This document shows positions 43,111 to 48,953 of a DNA stretch of 64,000 nt, one piece after another. Position 1 is the stretch's first letter. Every line of letters begins with the position of its first letter. The DNA is from Dokdonia pacifica (lineage in GTDB: Bacteria; Bacteroidota; Bacteroidia; Flavobacteriales; Flavobacteriaceae), in assembly GCF_900188275.1 (NCBI RefSeq), contig NZ_FZNY01000001.1:1488001-1552000 (forward strand), in the 5' to 3' direction. The notes beneath the pieces are model-generated. The model had not been told where the DNA came from. It saw only the letters and a program-made list of their open reading frames with translations, and made no database searches. Both the position numbers and the translations under genes were made by a program.

Positions 43111-43848
43111 TTAGCTTTCAGTGATGCACTTGTATAGAAAACTATTGATACGTTCTGTACCTGGTTTTCCGCTAGCAAGTGTTTTTGCATATCGATCATT
43201 GATTGCGATGACTTCTGATATGAAGTTGCACACAGATTCTGGTCTTTTATGCATATAACTTTCGGCATTTTTAGATTTTATGTCCATGAGATGTGTTATC
43301 TCATCTGCGATATCGTTTGTGATTAAGGGTAGCATTTCGCGAAAGCGTACAGGAGGCATAGTCCCATATTCCAAAATCCATTTTCCTGCCATGGCGGTGC
43401 GCAAGGCATAAAAAAGGCTCTTTAACTTCACTGTGTCTGCTACTATTTTTTCTTCATATTTCTTACTCATGCTGAGGTAATGAAACATGGAAGCAATAGG
43501 AGAGAAGCAGTCTGTTGCGATACCACGTAGTTCTGTCAACACCCCTTCATTTCCTTTATAGATCATAGGAGAAAAGAGATGTTCTACTGCTGGGACGTTG
43601 GACTTTTTAAGCAGTAGTAAACTTTTACGAAGTTCCCATCCTACGGCATCAAAGTCGCCATCCATGATGTCTATTGTATCTCGTTTGTCTGAGATAGAGA
43701 GATACCAGGGAAGCGGTTTTGTGTATAAAAACCGTACGTCATAGTCGCTGTCTGGAGAGGCAAATCCCCATGCTCTACTACCTGATTCGCATGCAAATAA
43801 TATATTGACATCGCGTTCTTTTTCTATATGTGTAAGTCTTGTTTTCAT
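43111..43848 (-). CDS. RlaP-type nucleotidyltransferase, copy 2
   Basis: The start at 43848 (MKTRLTHIEKERDVNILFAC) is chosen because an upstream in-frame ATG at 43872 lies inside the predicted promoter. The protein then has 245 aa. The catalytic signature ESGSRAWGFASPDSDYDVRF shows the GS and D-x-D residues of the polymerase beta fold, the typical RlaP/COG3541 motif. A palindrome copy lies in the coding region (43335-43344). The promoter has the shared 19-bp operator, placing this gene in the same regulon as rtcB copy 1 and Ro60. It is transcribed alone. Confidence 0.85.
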   Translation of the reverse strand: MKTRLTHIEKERDVNILFACESGSRAWGFASPDSDYDVRFLYTKPLPWYLSISDKRDTIDIMDGDFDAVGWELRKSLLLLKKSNVPAVEHLFSPMIYKGNEGVLTELRGIATDCFSPIASMFHYLSMSKKYEEKIVADTVKLKSLFYALRTAMAGKWILEYGTMPPVRFREMLPLITNDIADEITHLMDIKSKNAESYMHKRPESVCNFISEVIAINDRYAKTLASGKPGTERINSFLYKCITES

Positions 43849-43869
43849 GATTTGTATGTATTTATAGTA

Positions 43870-43905
43870 CAAATATGAAATGGTAGTACGCAGGGTTTTT
43901 GCGTA
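43870..43905 (-). promoter_or_regulatory. rlaP promoter with RNA-repair regulon operator
   Basis: TACGCA-GGGTTTT-TGCGTA lies at 43887-43905; 10 bp downstream on the minus strand is ATATTTG (43870-43876). The gene starts at 43848. Confidence 0.8.
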
Positions 43906-43942
43906 GTTAAAATATTCTTGTTAAAAAAGAGAATTAGGGGCT

Positions 43943-44111
43943 TTGTTCATTTTCTTTGCTTGTCCAAAGAAAACGGAACCAAAAGAAAAGACACTTTTTC
44001 TTAGGTATTTTTTCGCTTAGCGCGAAAAATCATAAGAATTTCTCTAAATTTTCTCCAAGGCTTCAAAAATTTTTAACGAGAGATTCTTATTATACTTGAG
44101 AAAAAGAGATC
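43943..44111. repeat. long inverted repeat flanking the Ro60/Y-RNA module, left copy
   Basis: About 170 bp, including TTTCTTTGCTTGTCCAAAGA and CTTTTTCTTAGGTATTTTTTCG. It recurs in inverted orientation at 52437-52606 with roughly 80-85% identity by eye. It is a dispersed non-coding element with an internal hairpin around TTCGCTTAGCGCGAA. Confidence 0.85.
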
Positions 44112-44208
44112 ATCCATGTAGTCATGTTAGTAATTAATGAAATATAATAACGAGTTTATTAAATTTTACGACAATTTTTCGAAGGCCGTTTTAATTGAAT
44201 ACTTGTAT

Positions 44209-44916
44209 TTAATGAAATGTAATAGGGTGTTTATTTTCTAAAATGGTGTAGGTGATAGAGATCAAATTTGCTTCGACAATATCTGTGGTTTTGAAGTATA
44301 TATCTTGTAATGTATCTAATGTATTTTTTGAAAATAAATGATTTGTAATTAGTTGATATTGGTTATCATTTACCTTAAAAGGAAATCCGTATAACACACC
44401 AGATACGATATATGAATAGTTTTTAGAAGAGATAGATGCAAACCAACTATTTATAAATTTGGTAAAAACGCTATATCGATTTAAAAGTTGTAACAGATCA
44501 CTAAAATAATAATCTGATACTGTCTCAAGATGTATAAAACTTTCAGATAAGGCTTCAAAAAAAAGATCGATTGCTTTAATTTCTTCTTCAGGCCATGTTT
44601 CCCATTCGGCATAGGTTAGTTTGTCTGAAATTAAAAAATTAGAGATAAGATCATTATTAGGTTGTGCTATTAATTCTAGGATACGCGGTAAAAAATGTTT
44701 GTAATGTGCAATGGTTCCTATCGTATAAATAGAAGAAATTTGATAACATTCAAGGTCATCACTGGTTAATGCGTGTAAAGGTGTTGTAGCAAGAACGCCT
44801 ACTTTTCTATCATAACAGCAAGGACAGCTATGACTTTTAAATTCTGAAGCATCAAAATGATACGTTCCAAATACGTTATAAAGATGTTCAATGGAAAGAG
44901 AGAGTTCTGATTTCAT
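44209..44916 (-). CDS. uncharacterised CxxC-containing protein of the RNA-repair regulon
   Basis: The 235-aa protein has an N-terminal zinc-like motif SHSCPCCYDRKVG (residues 27-39), then TPLHALTSDDLECYQISSIYTIGTIAHYKHFLPRI spread over residues 45-80, a segment I recognise from a widespread uncharacterised bacterial family. The remainder is helical. Its promoter carries the same operator as rtcB, rlaP and Ro60, so whatever it does belongs to the same response. It lies directly downstream of the array transcript and the S24/S26-like gene, but with its own promoter. Confidence 0.75.
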   Translation of the reverse strand: MKSELSLSIEHLYNVFGTYHFDASEFKSHSCPCCYDRKVGVLATTPLHALTSDDLECYQISSIYTIGTIAHYKHFLPRILELIAQPNNDLISNFLISDKLTYAEWETWPEEEIKAIDLFFEALSESFIHLETVSDYYFSDLLQLLNRYSVFTKFINSWFASISSKNYSYIVSGVLYGFPFKVNDNQYQLITNHLFSKNTLDTLQDIYFKTTDIVEANLISITYTILENKHPITFH

Positions 44917-44940
44917 ACCTTTAATTTCTCAGTTATTTTT

Positions 44941-44976
44941 CAAAGGTGAAACTAGATTACGCAATGGTTTTGCGTA
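44941..44976 (-). promoter_or_regulatory. regulon promoter for the CxxC protein gene
   Basis: TACGCA-ATGGTTT-TGCGTA lies at 44958-44976; 10 bp further on the minus strand is ACCTTTG (44941-44947), and the start codon of the gene at 44209-44916 is about 25 bp downstream. Confidence 0.8.
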
Positions 44977-44991
44977 GGAAAAATAAAGACA

Positions 44992-45014
44992 TAAAAAAAG
45001 CGCCATTGAGCGCT
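44992..45014 (-). terminator. terminator after the S24/S26-like gene
   Basis: AGCGC-TCAATG-GCGCT followed by TTTTTTT on the minus strand, 5 bp beyond the stop at 45019. It would also end a read-through transcript from the ncRNA array. Confidence 0.85.
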
Positions 45015-45018
45015 ACAC

Positions 45019-45315
45019 TTATGACACAGGTAATATCTCTATTACTTTGCCATATACATTTTTGGTCCATCCGTTAATGTGACCTCGGTTGTTACCGATC
45101 TGTAATCCTCGTTTTACATTTTTCCCTTTGACAAGGTGTGTAAAACAGTTGCCTCTTACTTTACAAAACACAATATCTCCTGGTTCGCAATCTTCCCAAG
45201 TGACGGGTTGAAGAACAACGGGTTGTTTTGATTTTAAGATAGGTAACATAGAATTACCGGGTTCTTTAGAGACAATGGTCTCTCCATTCAATAGCTTTTG
45301 AATTTTCCAATTCAT
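45019..45315 (-). CDS. S24/S26-like small protein downstream of the ncRNA array
   Basis: With the start at 45315 (MNWKIQKLLNGETIVSKEPG) the protein has 98 aa. The frame extends 18 codons upstream, but those lack conserved features. It has the beta-barrel pattern of LexA/signal-peptidase-like domains: PGNSMLPILKSKQPVVLQPV, EPGDIVFCKVRGNCFTHLVK, IGNNRGHINGWT. SM is the usual nucleophile position and the lysine after HLV the usual base, though a membrane anchor and HTH are both missing. It may be a stand-alone peptidase or an RNA-binding derivative. It follows the last array unit by about 115 bp on the same strand. Confidence 0.7.
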   Translation of the reverse strand: MNWKIQKLLNGETIVSKEPGNSMLPILKSKQPVVLQPVTWEDCEPGDIVFCKVRGNCFTHLVKGKNVKRGLQIGNNRGHINGWTKNVYGKVIEILPVS

Positions 45316-45430
45316 TTTTATAGTATTTAAATTAAACTTGAATACCAGATTATAGCTGATATAATTCAAAAACTATGGAGTATGGTTTTTTTCAAAGAAC
45401 GAGTGCGGTAATGCACATCGTAAAAGTATA

Positions 45431-45569
45431 AAAAATAAAGGCAAAAAGACAAATAGTCAATATATATCCTGAGCTACCCTATATATAGGGGTAGGAGTTG
45501 AACCCACGCCTCTCATAATAAAATGAGCGCTCTAGCCGAAGTATGACTATTTTACGGCACTTTATATTT
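45431..45569 (-). ncRNA. Y-like RNA unit 10: permuted tRNA opened in the D-loop
   Basis: The outer stem AAATATAAAG/CTTTATTTTT is followed by bulged U, GC/GC, CGU, inner stem AATAGTCA/TGACTATT and UACUUCG. The payload is D-stem 3' strand GAGC, an anticodon-arm-like hairpin CTCAT/ATGAG with a 6-nt loop, T-arm GTGGG-TTCAACT-CCTAC, an acceptor stem closed on itself (CCCTA-TATA-TAGGG), then GTAGCTC, the D-stem 5' strand. The tRNA order is therefore 3' part first, 5' part second, with RNA ends in the D-loop. Confidence 0.75.
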
Positions 45570-45579
45570 GTTTTATACG

Positions 45580-45643
45580 CTTTAACGCTTTGCTCTCCCT
45601 ACGGTCGTGAATCTCGCAAGCTCGATTTCGCGAAAGCGTATAC
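45580..45643. repeat. long variant of the iterated palindrome between array units 9 and 10
   Basis: Contains CGCTTTGCTCTCCCTACGGT and ends CTCGATTTCGCGAAAGCGTA. The same ~60-bp form is found inverted at 52302-52368. Confidence 0.8.
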
Positions 45644-45646
45644 ATT

Positions 45647-45789
45647 AAAAAACAGTAAGCAAAATTGTAATAACTAAATAAACATTCGGGGCTTCGTCAG
45701 CTGGGAATCGAACCCAGTTAGTTTGTAAACTAAACCTCCCCTTTTTTTTGGGTGCGAAGTATGTCATTACGACGGCATTACTGTTTTTT
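45647..45789 (-). ncRNA. Y-like RNA unit 9: permuted tRNA-Val(UAC)-like
   Basis: Outer stem of 12 bp (AAAAAACAGTAA/TTACTGTTTTTT), bulged U, GC/GC, inner stem GTAATGAC/GTTATTAC with one G-U pair, UACUUCG. The payload has GGGG/CCCC closing helix, an anticodon-like arm with UUUACAAA, T-arm CTGGG-TTCGATT-CCCAG and a shortened acceptor hairpin GCT-GACGA-AGC. TAC is the anticodon by position, but the loop is one base too long. Confidence 0.7.
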
Positions 45790-45798
45790 TATAATATT

Positions 45799-45893
45799 AA
45801 GAATGGTAACGATCATATAATCCTTATGCGGGATTCGAACCCGAACAAAATCAGCCTATGAACGAAGTATGATTATACTAACGACACATTCTT
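45799..45893 (-). ncRNA. Y-like RNA unit 8: 3'-half tRNA payload opened at the anticodon loop
   Basis: Outer stem AAGAATG/CATTCTT, bulged U, GU/AC in place of GC/GC, CGU, inner stem TATAATC/GATTATA, UACUUCG. The payload is only the 3' half of a tRNA: UUCAUAGG (CAU-like loop), variable region, T-arm with GTTCGAATCCCG and ATAAGGA. No 5' half is seen, so this unit is shorter (95 nt). Confidence 0.65.
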
Positions 45894-45897
45894 TTTG

Positions 45898-45973
45898 AAA
45901 AGAGGTAATATATATAAAATGCATTTTTGTAACCGTTAAAAGACGAAGTAACACTTTATGACGACACTCTTTT
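45898..45973 (-). ncRNA. Y-like RNA unit 7: minimal unit with an anticodon-loop-like payload
   Basis: This is the shortest unit (76 nt). Outer stem AAAGAG/CTCTTT, bulged U, GU/AC, CGU, inner stem ATAAAGTG/CATTTTAT with one G-U pair, UACUUCG. The payload is a small hairpin CGU-CUUUUA-ACG plus a short single-stranded part. The CUUUUAA loop looks like the anticodon loop of tRNA-Lys(UUU), but with so little sequence this could be chance. Confidence 0.65.
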
Positions 45974-45992
45974 TTTGAGTCTATATTAAATG

Positions 45993-46152
45993 AAAGTAAG
46001 GCAATAAACGATAAAAGAAATTATAATCGTGCTCTACCTCTTTGAGCTACACTCCTTTTCTTGTTATTTTGTTTTAGAAGGAGTGGTGGGACTCGAACCC
46101 ACAACCACGGCATCCTGAGTGCGAAGTAACTTTAATCTACGGCGCTTACTTT
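45993..46152 (-). ncRNA. Y-like RNA unit 6: permuted tRNA with AGGAGUG acceptor
   Basis: Outer stem AAAGTAAG/CTTACTTT, bulged C, GC/GC, CGU, inner stem GATTAAAG/CTTTTATC (one mismatch), UACUUCG. The payload starts in an anticodon loop (CUCAGGA-UGCCG), T-arm GTGGG-TTCGAGT-CCCAC, acceptor CACTCCT, an 18-nt AAC-rich loop, acceptor AGGAGTG, TA, D-arm GCTC/GAGC, then ends in the opened anticodon stem. The acceptor matches Bacteroidota tRNA-Trp; the anticodon region does not. Confidence 0.75.
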
Positions 46153-46169
46153 TTTATTATTTTAGAATT

Positions 46170-46297
46170 AAAAGAGGCAACATTCAAAAAATGTTTTCTT
46201 ACGAGCCCTCACTAAATAGGCCTCATTGCTGAGTGCTGGAGTTGCACCAACTTTCTCGTGTGTAGTTCGAAGTAACATTTTTTTACGGCACTCTTAT
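46170..46297 (-). ncRNA. Y-like RNA unit 5: payload of uncertain origin
   Basis: Outer stem AAGAG/CTCTT (extendable), bulged U, GC/GC, CGU, perfect 10-bp inner stem AAAAAATGTT/AACATTTTTT, UACUUCG. The payload has UACACACGAG on the 5' side and GGGCUCGUAAGAA on the 3' side (CGAG/CTCG pair), with a T-arm-like GTTGG-TGCAACT-CCAGC and a CTCA-GCAA-TGAG tetraloop hairpin between them. The two sides loosely recall the two strands at the base of 16S helix 44; see findings. Confidence 0.7.
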
Positions 46298-46310
46298 TTT
46301 TAATAGTAAG

Positions 46311-46468
46311 AAACAAGGCAAAAGGCAATCAAAGTAGTTTTACGTGCTCTATCCATCTTGAGCTACACTCTCATTTGTGTGTTATTCTTTATAGTGAGAG
46401 TGATGGGACTCGAACCCACAACCACGGCATTAGAAGTGCGAAGTATCTTTAATTTACGGCACTTGTCA
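46311..46468 (-). ncRNA. Y-like RNA unit 4: permuted tRNA-Arg(UCU)-like, opened at the anticodon loop
   Basis: Outer stem ACAAG/CTTGT, bulged U, GC/GC, CGU, inner stem AATTAAAG/CTTTGATT with one U-G pair, UACUUCG. The payload reads anticodon loop CUUCUAA (UCU), 3' stem UGCCG, variable loop, T-arm GTGGG-TTCGAGT-CCCAT, acceptor CACTCTC, a 23-nt loop, acceptor GAGAGTG, TA, D-arm GCTC/GAGC, then CACG. Only the first two pairs of the anticodon stem remain. This is the clearest permuted tRNA of the array. Confidence 0.8.
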
Positions 46469-46489
46469 TTACTAAATATGTGTATTAAT

Positions 46490-46648
46490 AAAGTAAGGTT
46501 ACTAGCGAGAAGTGTGTTAGGTATCATGCTCTATCCAGCTGAGCTACTTCCCCAAAATAGTATGTTTTTTAGTAAGGAAGGTAGGATTCGAACCTACGAC
46601 CCTGATATTAGATGAAACGAAGTAATACTTATCTACGACACTTACTTT
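46490..46648 (-). ncRNA. Y-like RNA unit 3: permuted tRNA with retained anticodon stem
   Basis: Outer stem AAAGTAAG/CTTACTTT, bulged U, GU/AC, CGU, inner stem GATAAGT/ACTTCTC (one mismatch), UACUUCG. The payload is UUUCAUCUAA, 3' anticodon strand TATCA, T-arm GTAGG-TTCGAAT-CCTAC, acceptor CTTCCTTA closed by a loop with TTGGGGAAG (two G-U pairs), TA, D-arm GCTC/GAGC, and 5' anticodon strand TGATA. The anticodon stem TGATA/TATCA is complete and the loop is the open end. Confidence 0.75.
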
Positions 46649-46660
46649 ATAGATTTTAAA

Positions 46661-46815
46661 ATAAACAAGGCGAAAAAGCAATATGAGAGATTGCATGCTC
46701 TACCAATTAATTAAGCTACATAGTTTTCGGTACTATTATTCGGAAAACTATGGTGGGACTCGAACCCACACGTTTTTCAAGTTCGAAGTAACTCATATCT
46801 ACGGCACTTATTTAT
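46661..46815 (-). ncRNA. Y-like RNA unit 2: permuted tRNA with AAAACUAUG acceptor
   Basis: Outer stem AAATAAG/CTTGTTT, bulged U, GC/GC, CGU, inner stem GATATGAG/CTCATATT, UACUUCG. The payload is AACUUGAAAAACGU, T-arm GTGGG-TTCGAGT-CCCAC, acceptor CATAGTTTTC closed by a 14-nt loop with GAAAACTATG, TA, D-arm GCTT/GAGC with GGTA in the loop, then AUGCAAU. The amino-acid identity cannot be assigned with confidence. Confidence 0.75.
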
Positions 46816-46828
46816 TTTTATTGTAAAG

Positions 46829-47054
46829 AAAACAAGGCAAAAAGCAAAAAAGGAGATGCTCTTGAAAGAGCGCCGTTCTTATCCCGTAGGACAGTGAACC
46901 GGTGATTTGACATCTCAGAGAGACTTACGTATGCATGAAACATACTTTTCACCATGTCGGTTTTTAACCCGACTTCGCTAGCACAGTCGCCTGTGTTACG
47001 CTACCTTAGGACCGTTATAGTTACGAAGTAACCTTTTTTTACGGCACTTGTTTT
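46829..47054 (-). ncRNA. Y-like RNA unit 1: payload mimicking 23S rRNA helices 69-71
   Basis: Outer stem AAAACAAG/CTTGTTTT, bulged U, GC/GC, CGU, perfect 9-bp inner stem AAAAAAAGG/CCTTTTTTT, UACUUCG. The payload (226-nt unit, the longest) opens at 46999-47025 with a 27-nt match to the universally conserved 23S sequence around helix 69, including TAACTATAACGGTCCTAAGG. After an inserted hairpin (ACACAG-GCGA-CTGTG) comes GTCGGG-TTAAAA-CCCGAC-like helix 71 at 46956-46973. Further downstream ACGGGATAA and GGCGCTC weakly recall domain V. It is the array member nearest to the Ro60 gene. Confidence 0.8.
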
Positions 47055-47248
47055 TTCAATATTTGTATTGAAGTAATTTAAGCTTTCCCTATTGGCTAAA
47101 AAATGCCTTTTTACTCCCATATTTCGTTTTTTTCTTACATCGTAGCGCTGCTATGCTGTTCAAAAAATACTTCATCTGGAAGCAAAATCATCAATTTTCG
47201 CTTCAATGTGAAAGTTTAACTTACTTCATTTTCAAAGAACTTTTGTAA
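47055..47248 (-). other. spacer between the Ro60 gene and the ncRNA array
   Basis: About 190 bp with no gene. It holds a perfect inverted repeat TTCAATA-TTTG-TATTGAA at 47056-47073 just before unit 1 and an AT-rich stretch that could hold the array promoter, but no exact TTTG/TAnnTTTG pair could be fixed. Confidence 0.4.
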
Positions 47249-47277
47249 AAGCTCACACCCATTTTAGATGTGAGCTT
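47249..47277 (-). terminator. hairpin after the Ro60 gene
   Basis: AAGCTCACA/TGTGAGCTT with an 11-nt loop, 8 bp beyond the stop codon. The following minus-strand tail is TTTTAC, a weak U-run, so partial read-through into the ncRNA array is possible. Confidence 0.65.
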
Positions 47278-47284
47278 ATCATTA

Positions 47285-48808
47285 TTATAAGGATTGCTCC
47301 TGTATATGTTGGATTGCTGAAGCTCCATTTTCAATTGCGTCTAGCACTTCAAAAATTTTATCACTCCAACCTCCTATTAAATGTACATCATCATGTGTGA
47401 TGTTAAGTGGTGCATTTTTGTATCCCATTAGATCAAAAATGTATAGTTTGGCATTAGGCGCGATACGTTTGTATTGCTTCCATTCAGTTGCGATATGCGT
47501 ATCTGAATTGTAATGACCGCTATTCCATAATTGGCAATCGGTAAAAATCATCACTTTATCTACAATTCGTTTTTTTGTATTCAAATCTTGAATTACTTTA
47601 TAACCATTTGTAGCATAACCAACTTCACCTTCAATCTTTTTGAGCTTCATCACATTGGATAATACATCCCCTTTTGGTAAAATATATCGCTTCCATCGAT
47701 CTCCAAAAAGACCTGTAATGATATTTTCACTTTTGTGTTGTAATAGCATTCCCAATACAAGACCAATATCATAGGCTTGAATCTTGCTATTTTTAGAAAT
47801 AGATTGCATCATCGATCCAGATACATCACAAGCAATAACAACTTTAGTGTCTAGTTCAAATCCTTTTATATTATCAACACTTACTTTAATTGCTGTTTCT
47901 AGTGCTTCTAACATATATGGTGTATATGAAGACTTAATGCTCATTAATTCTTGATATGCTGCCATAAAACGAAAAGGAAATTGTTTTGATCTTTTTACGT
48001 TGTATGGATCTGTAAGCGTATCTGCTATTTTGCTTATATGCACAGCACTTACATCTGCTTCTAAAATATTTCTCAGGTTACGCATTAAAGCCATATACCC
48101 TAGCTTTTTGCTATCAATCAAGGCTTCCCATACTGCTGTAAACGCTTTTTGCTTTTCCTGCGTATTTTTAAAGGACTGTTGTCCTACTCTCGATAGCTCT
48201 ACTTCCCATGTATAAGGAGTCTCTAGCGTATCTTGAATCACTTGATTAAAAATTGCTTGTTGCGCATCGTCTTTTGCTTTTGGGTGTGTTAAGAAGATCG
48301 CATCTTTAAAAGTCACTTCTGTTTGTCTATTATACTTTGCAAATTGGTAAGCATCAAACTTATTTAAAGCCATCACGATACCTTTTTGAACTTGCTTAGA
48401 AAGCTTATTCAGCTTTTTAGTGCCCGTTCTTTGATTTGCTACTTGGTAGTATGAAAGTAATTCTGTGATTTCATCAGCACGTTGGATAACACCATTTACT
48501 GTTCTACTTACTAGATTATCACCGCTATGTATTTTTGATAACTCTACTGCCAATACAATAGGAATAGATCGTAAGTACATTTTTTGACGAGCATAAACCG
48601 CTAGTTGTGCTACAAAGTAAGGGTCGTTTTTCTGAACCAAATCAATGATTCGTTCTAATCTATCCTGTCCTTTTTCATAAGTTGTTTTTTCTAAGGTAGA
48701 ATTAACAACAGCTGTGTACAGTTCCATTTTAGGAGTTAGTCTATATGCTTTTGCTCCTTCGTAATTTCTTACTTGTTTTTTTGTCTTTGTAAATACATTA
48801 AATTTCAT
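47285..48808 (-). CDS. rsr: Ro60/TROVE domain RNA-binding protein (Rsr)
   Basis: The 507-aa protein has the two-part Ro60 layout: a HEAT-like TROVE ring for about residues 1-310 (starting YEGAKAYRLTPKMELYTAVVN, LVQKNDPYFVAQLAVYARQ) and a C-terminal von Willebrand A domain with the MIDAS motif ACDVSGSM near residue 328. Bacterial Ro homologues bind Y RNAs at the ring's outer face and misfolded or damaged RNA through its hole, and are part of RNA-repair operons with RtcB. Its promoter carries the regulon operator, and ten Y-like RNAs follow on the same strand. The divergent operon encodes a CAP protein and a WYL regulator. Confidence 0.93.
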   Translation of the reverse strand: MKFNVFTKTKKQVRNYEGAKAYRLTPKMELYTAVVNSTLEKTTYEKGQDRLERIIDLVQKNDPYFVAQLAVYARQKMYLRSIPIVLAVELSKIHSGDNLVSRTVNGVIQRADEITELLSYYQVANQRTGTKKLNKLSKQVQKGIVMALNKFDAYQFAKYNRQTEVTFKDAIFLTHPKAKDDAQQAIFNQVIQDTLETPYTWEVELSRVGQQSFKNTQEKQKAFTAVWEALIDSKKLGYMALMRNLRNILEADVSAVHISKIADTLTDPYNVKRSKQFPFRFMAAYQELMSIKSSYTPYMLEALETAIKVSVDNIKGFELDTKVVIACDVSGSMMQSISKNSKIQAYDIGLVLGMLLQHKSENIITGLFGDRWKRYILPKGDVLSNVMKLKKIEGEVGYATNGYKVIQDLNTKKRIVDKVMIFTDCQLWNSGHYNSDTHIATEWKQYKRIAPNAKLYIFDLMGYKNAPLNITHDDVHLIGGWSDKIFEVLDAIENGASAIQHIQEQSL

Positions 48809-48839
48809 TGCTTCTTGTATTTTGTTGTTAATTACAGGG

Positions 48840-48875
48840 CAAATATTTCAATGTAATACGCAATCTTTTTGCGTA
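48840..48875 (-). promoter_or_regulatory. Ro60 promoter with RNA-repair regulon operator
   Basis: TACGCA-ATCTTTT-TGCGTA lies at 48857-48875; 10 bp further on the minus strand is ATATTTG (48840-48846), and Ro60 starts at 48808. The operator is central in the divergent gap and could also act on the plus-strand CAP/WYL operon. Confidence 0.8.
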
Positions 48876-48953
48876 GTGAAAATTATTTCATATTTTTTCA
48901 AAAAAAAGGGAAGAAAACTTATAAATGGCTCATTATTTGACATGTTATCTAGT

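Noticed and set aside
43848-43872. Upstream start of RlaP copy 2 at 43872
   Set aside because: The ATG lies within the predicted -7 region of the regulon promoter and could not be in the transcript.
45403-45425. A fifth, degenerate operator (GTGCGGTAATGCAC) upstream of the S24/S26-like gene
   Set aside because: Arm sequence, spacer and distance to a -7 element do not match the four clear sites.
46358-46615. Plus-strand 85-aa frame across the array
   Set aside because: It runs through tRNA-like units and intergenic stems; its phrases such as GLEPTTTALE are complement of tRNA T-arms.
45431-47054. CRISPR-like array, because CGAAGTA recurs at regular distances
   Set aside because: The repeat is only 7-8 bp, spacing varies from 76 to 226 nt, and the parts between are structured tRNA or rRNA-like sequences, not spacers.
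45431-47054. Transcription of the array from the plus strand (CGAAGUA resembles a Ro-binding motif reported for bacterial Y RNAs)
   Set aside because: G-U pairs in stems and T-loop sequences fit only the minus strand; on the plus strand they become A-C mismatches.
45431-47054. Ordinary tRNA gene cluster
   Set aside because: T-arms look normal, but in every unit the halves are permuted or one half is missing, acceptor stems are closed by loops, and no unit gives a linear cloverleaf.
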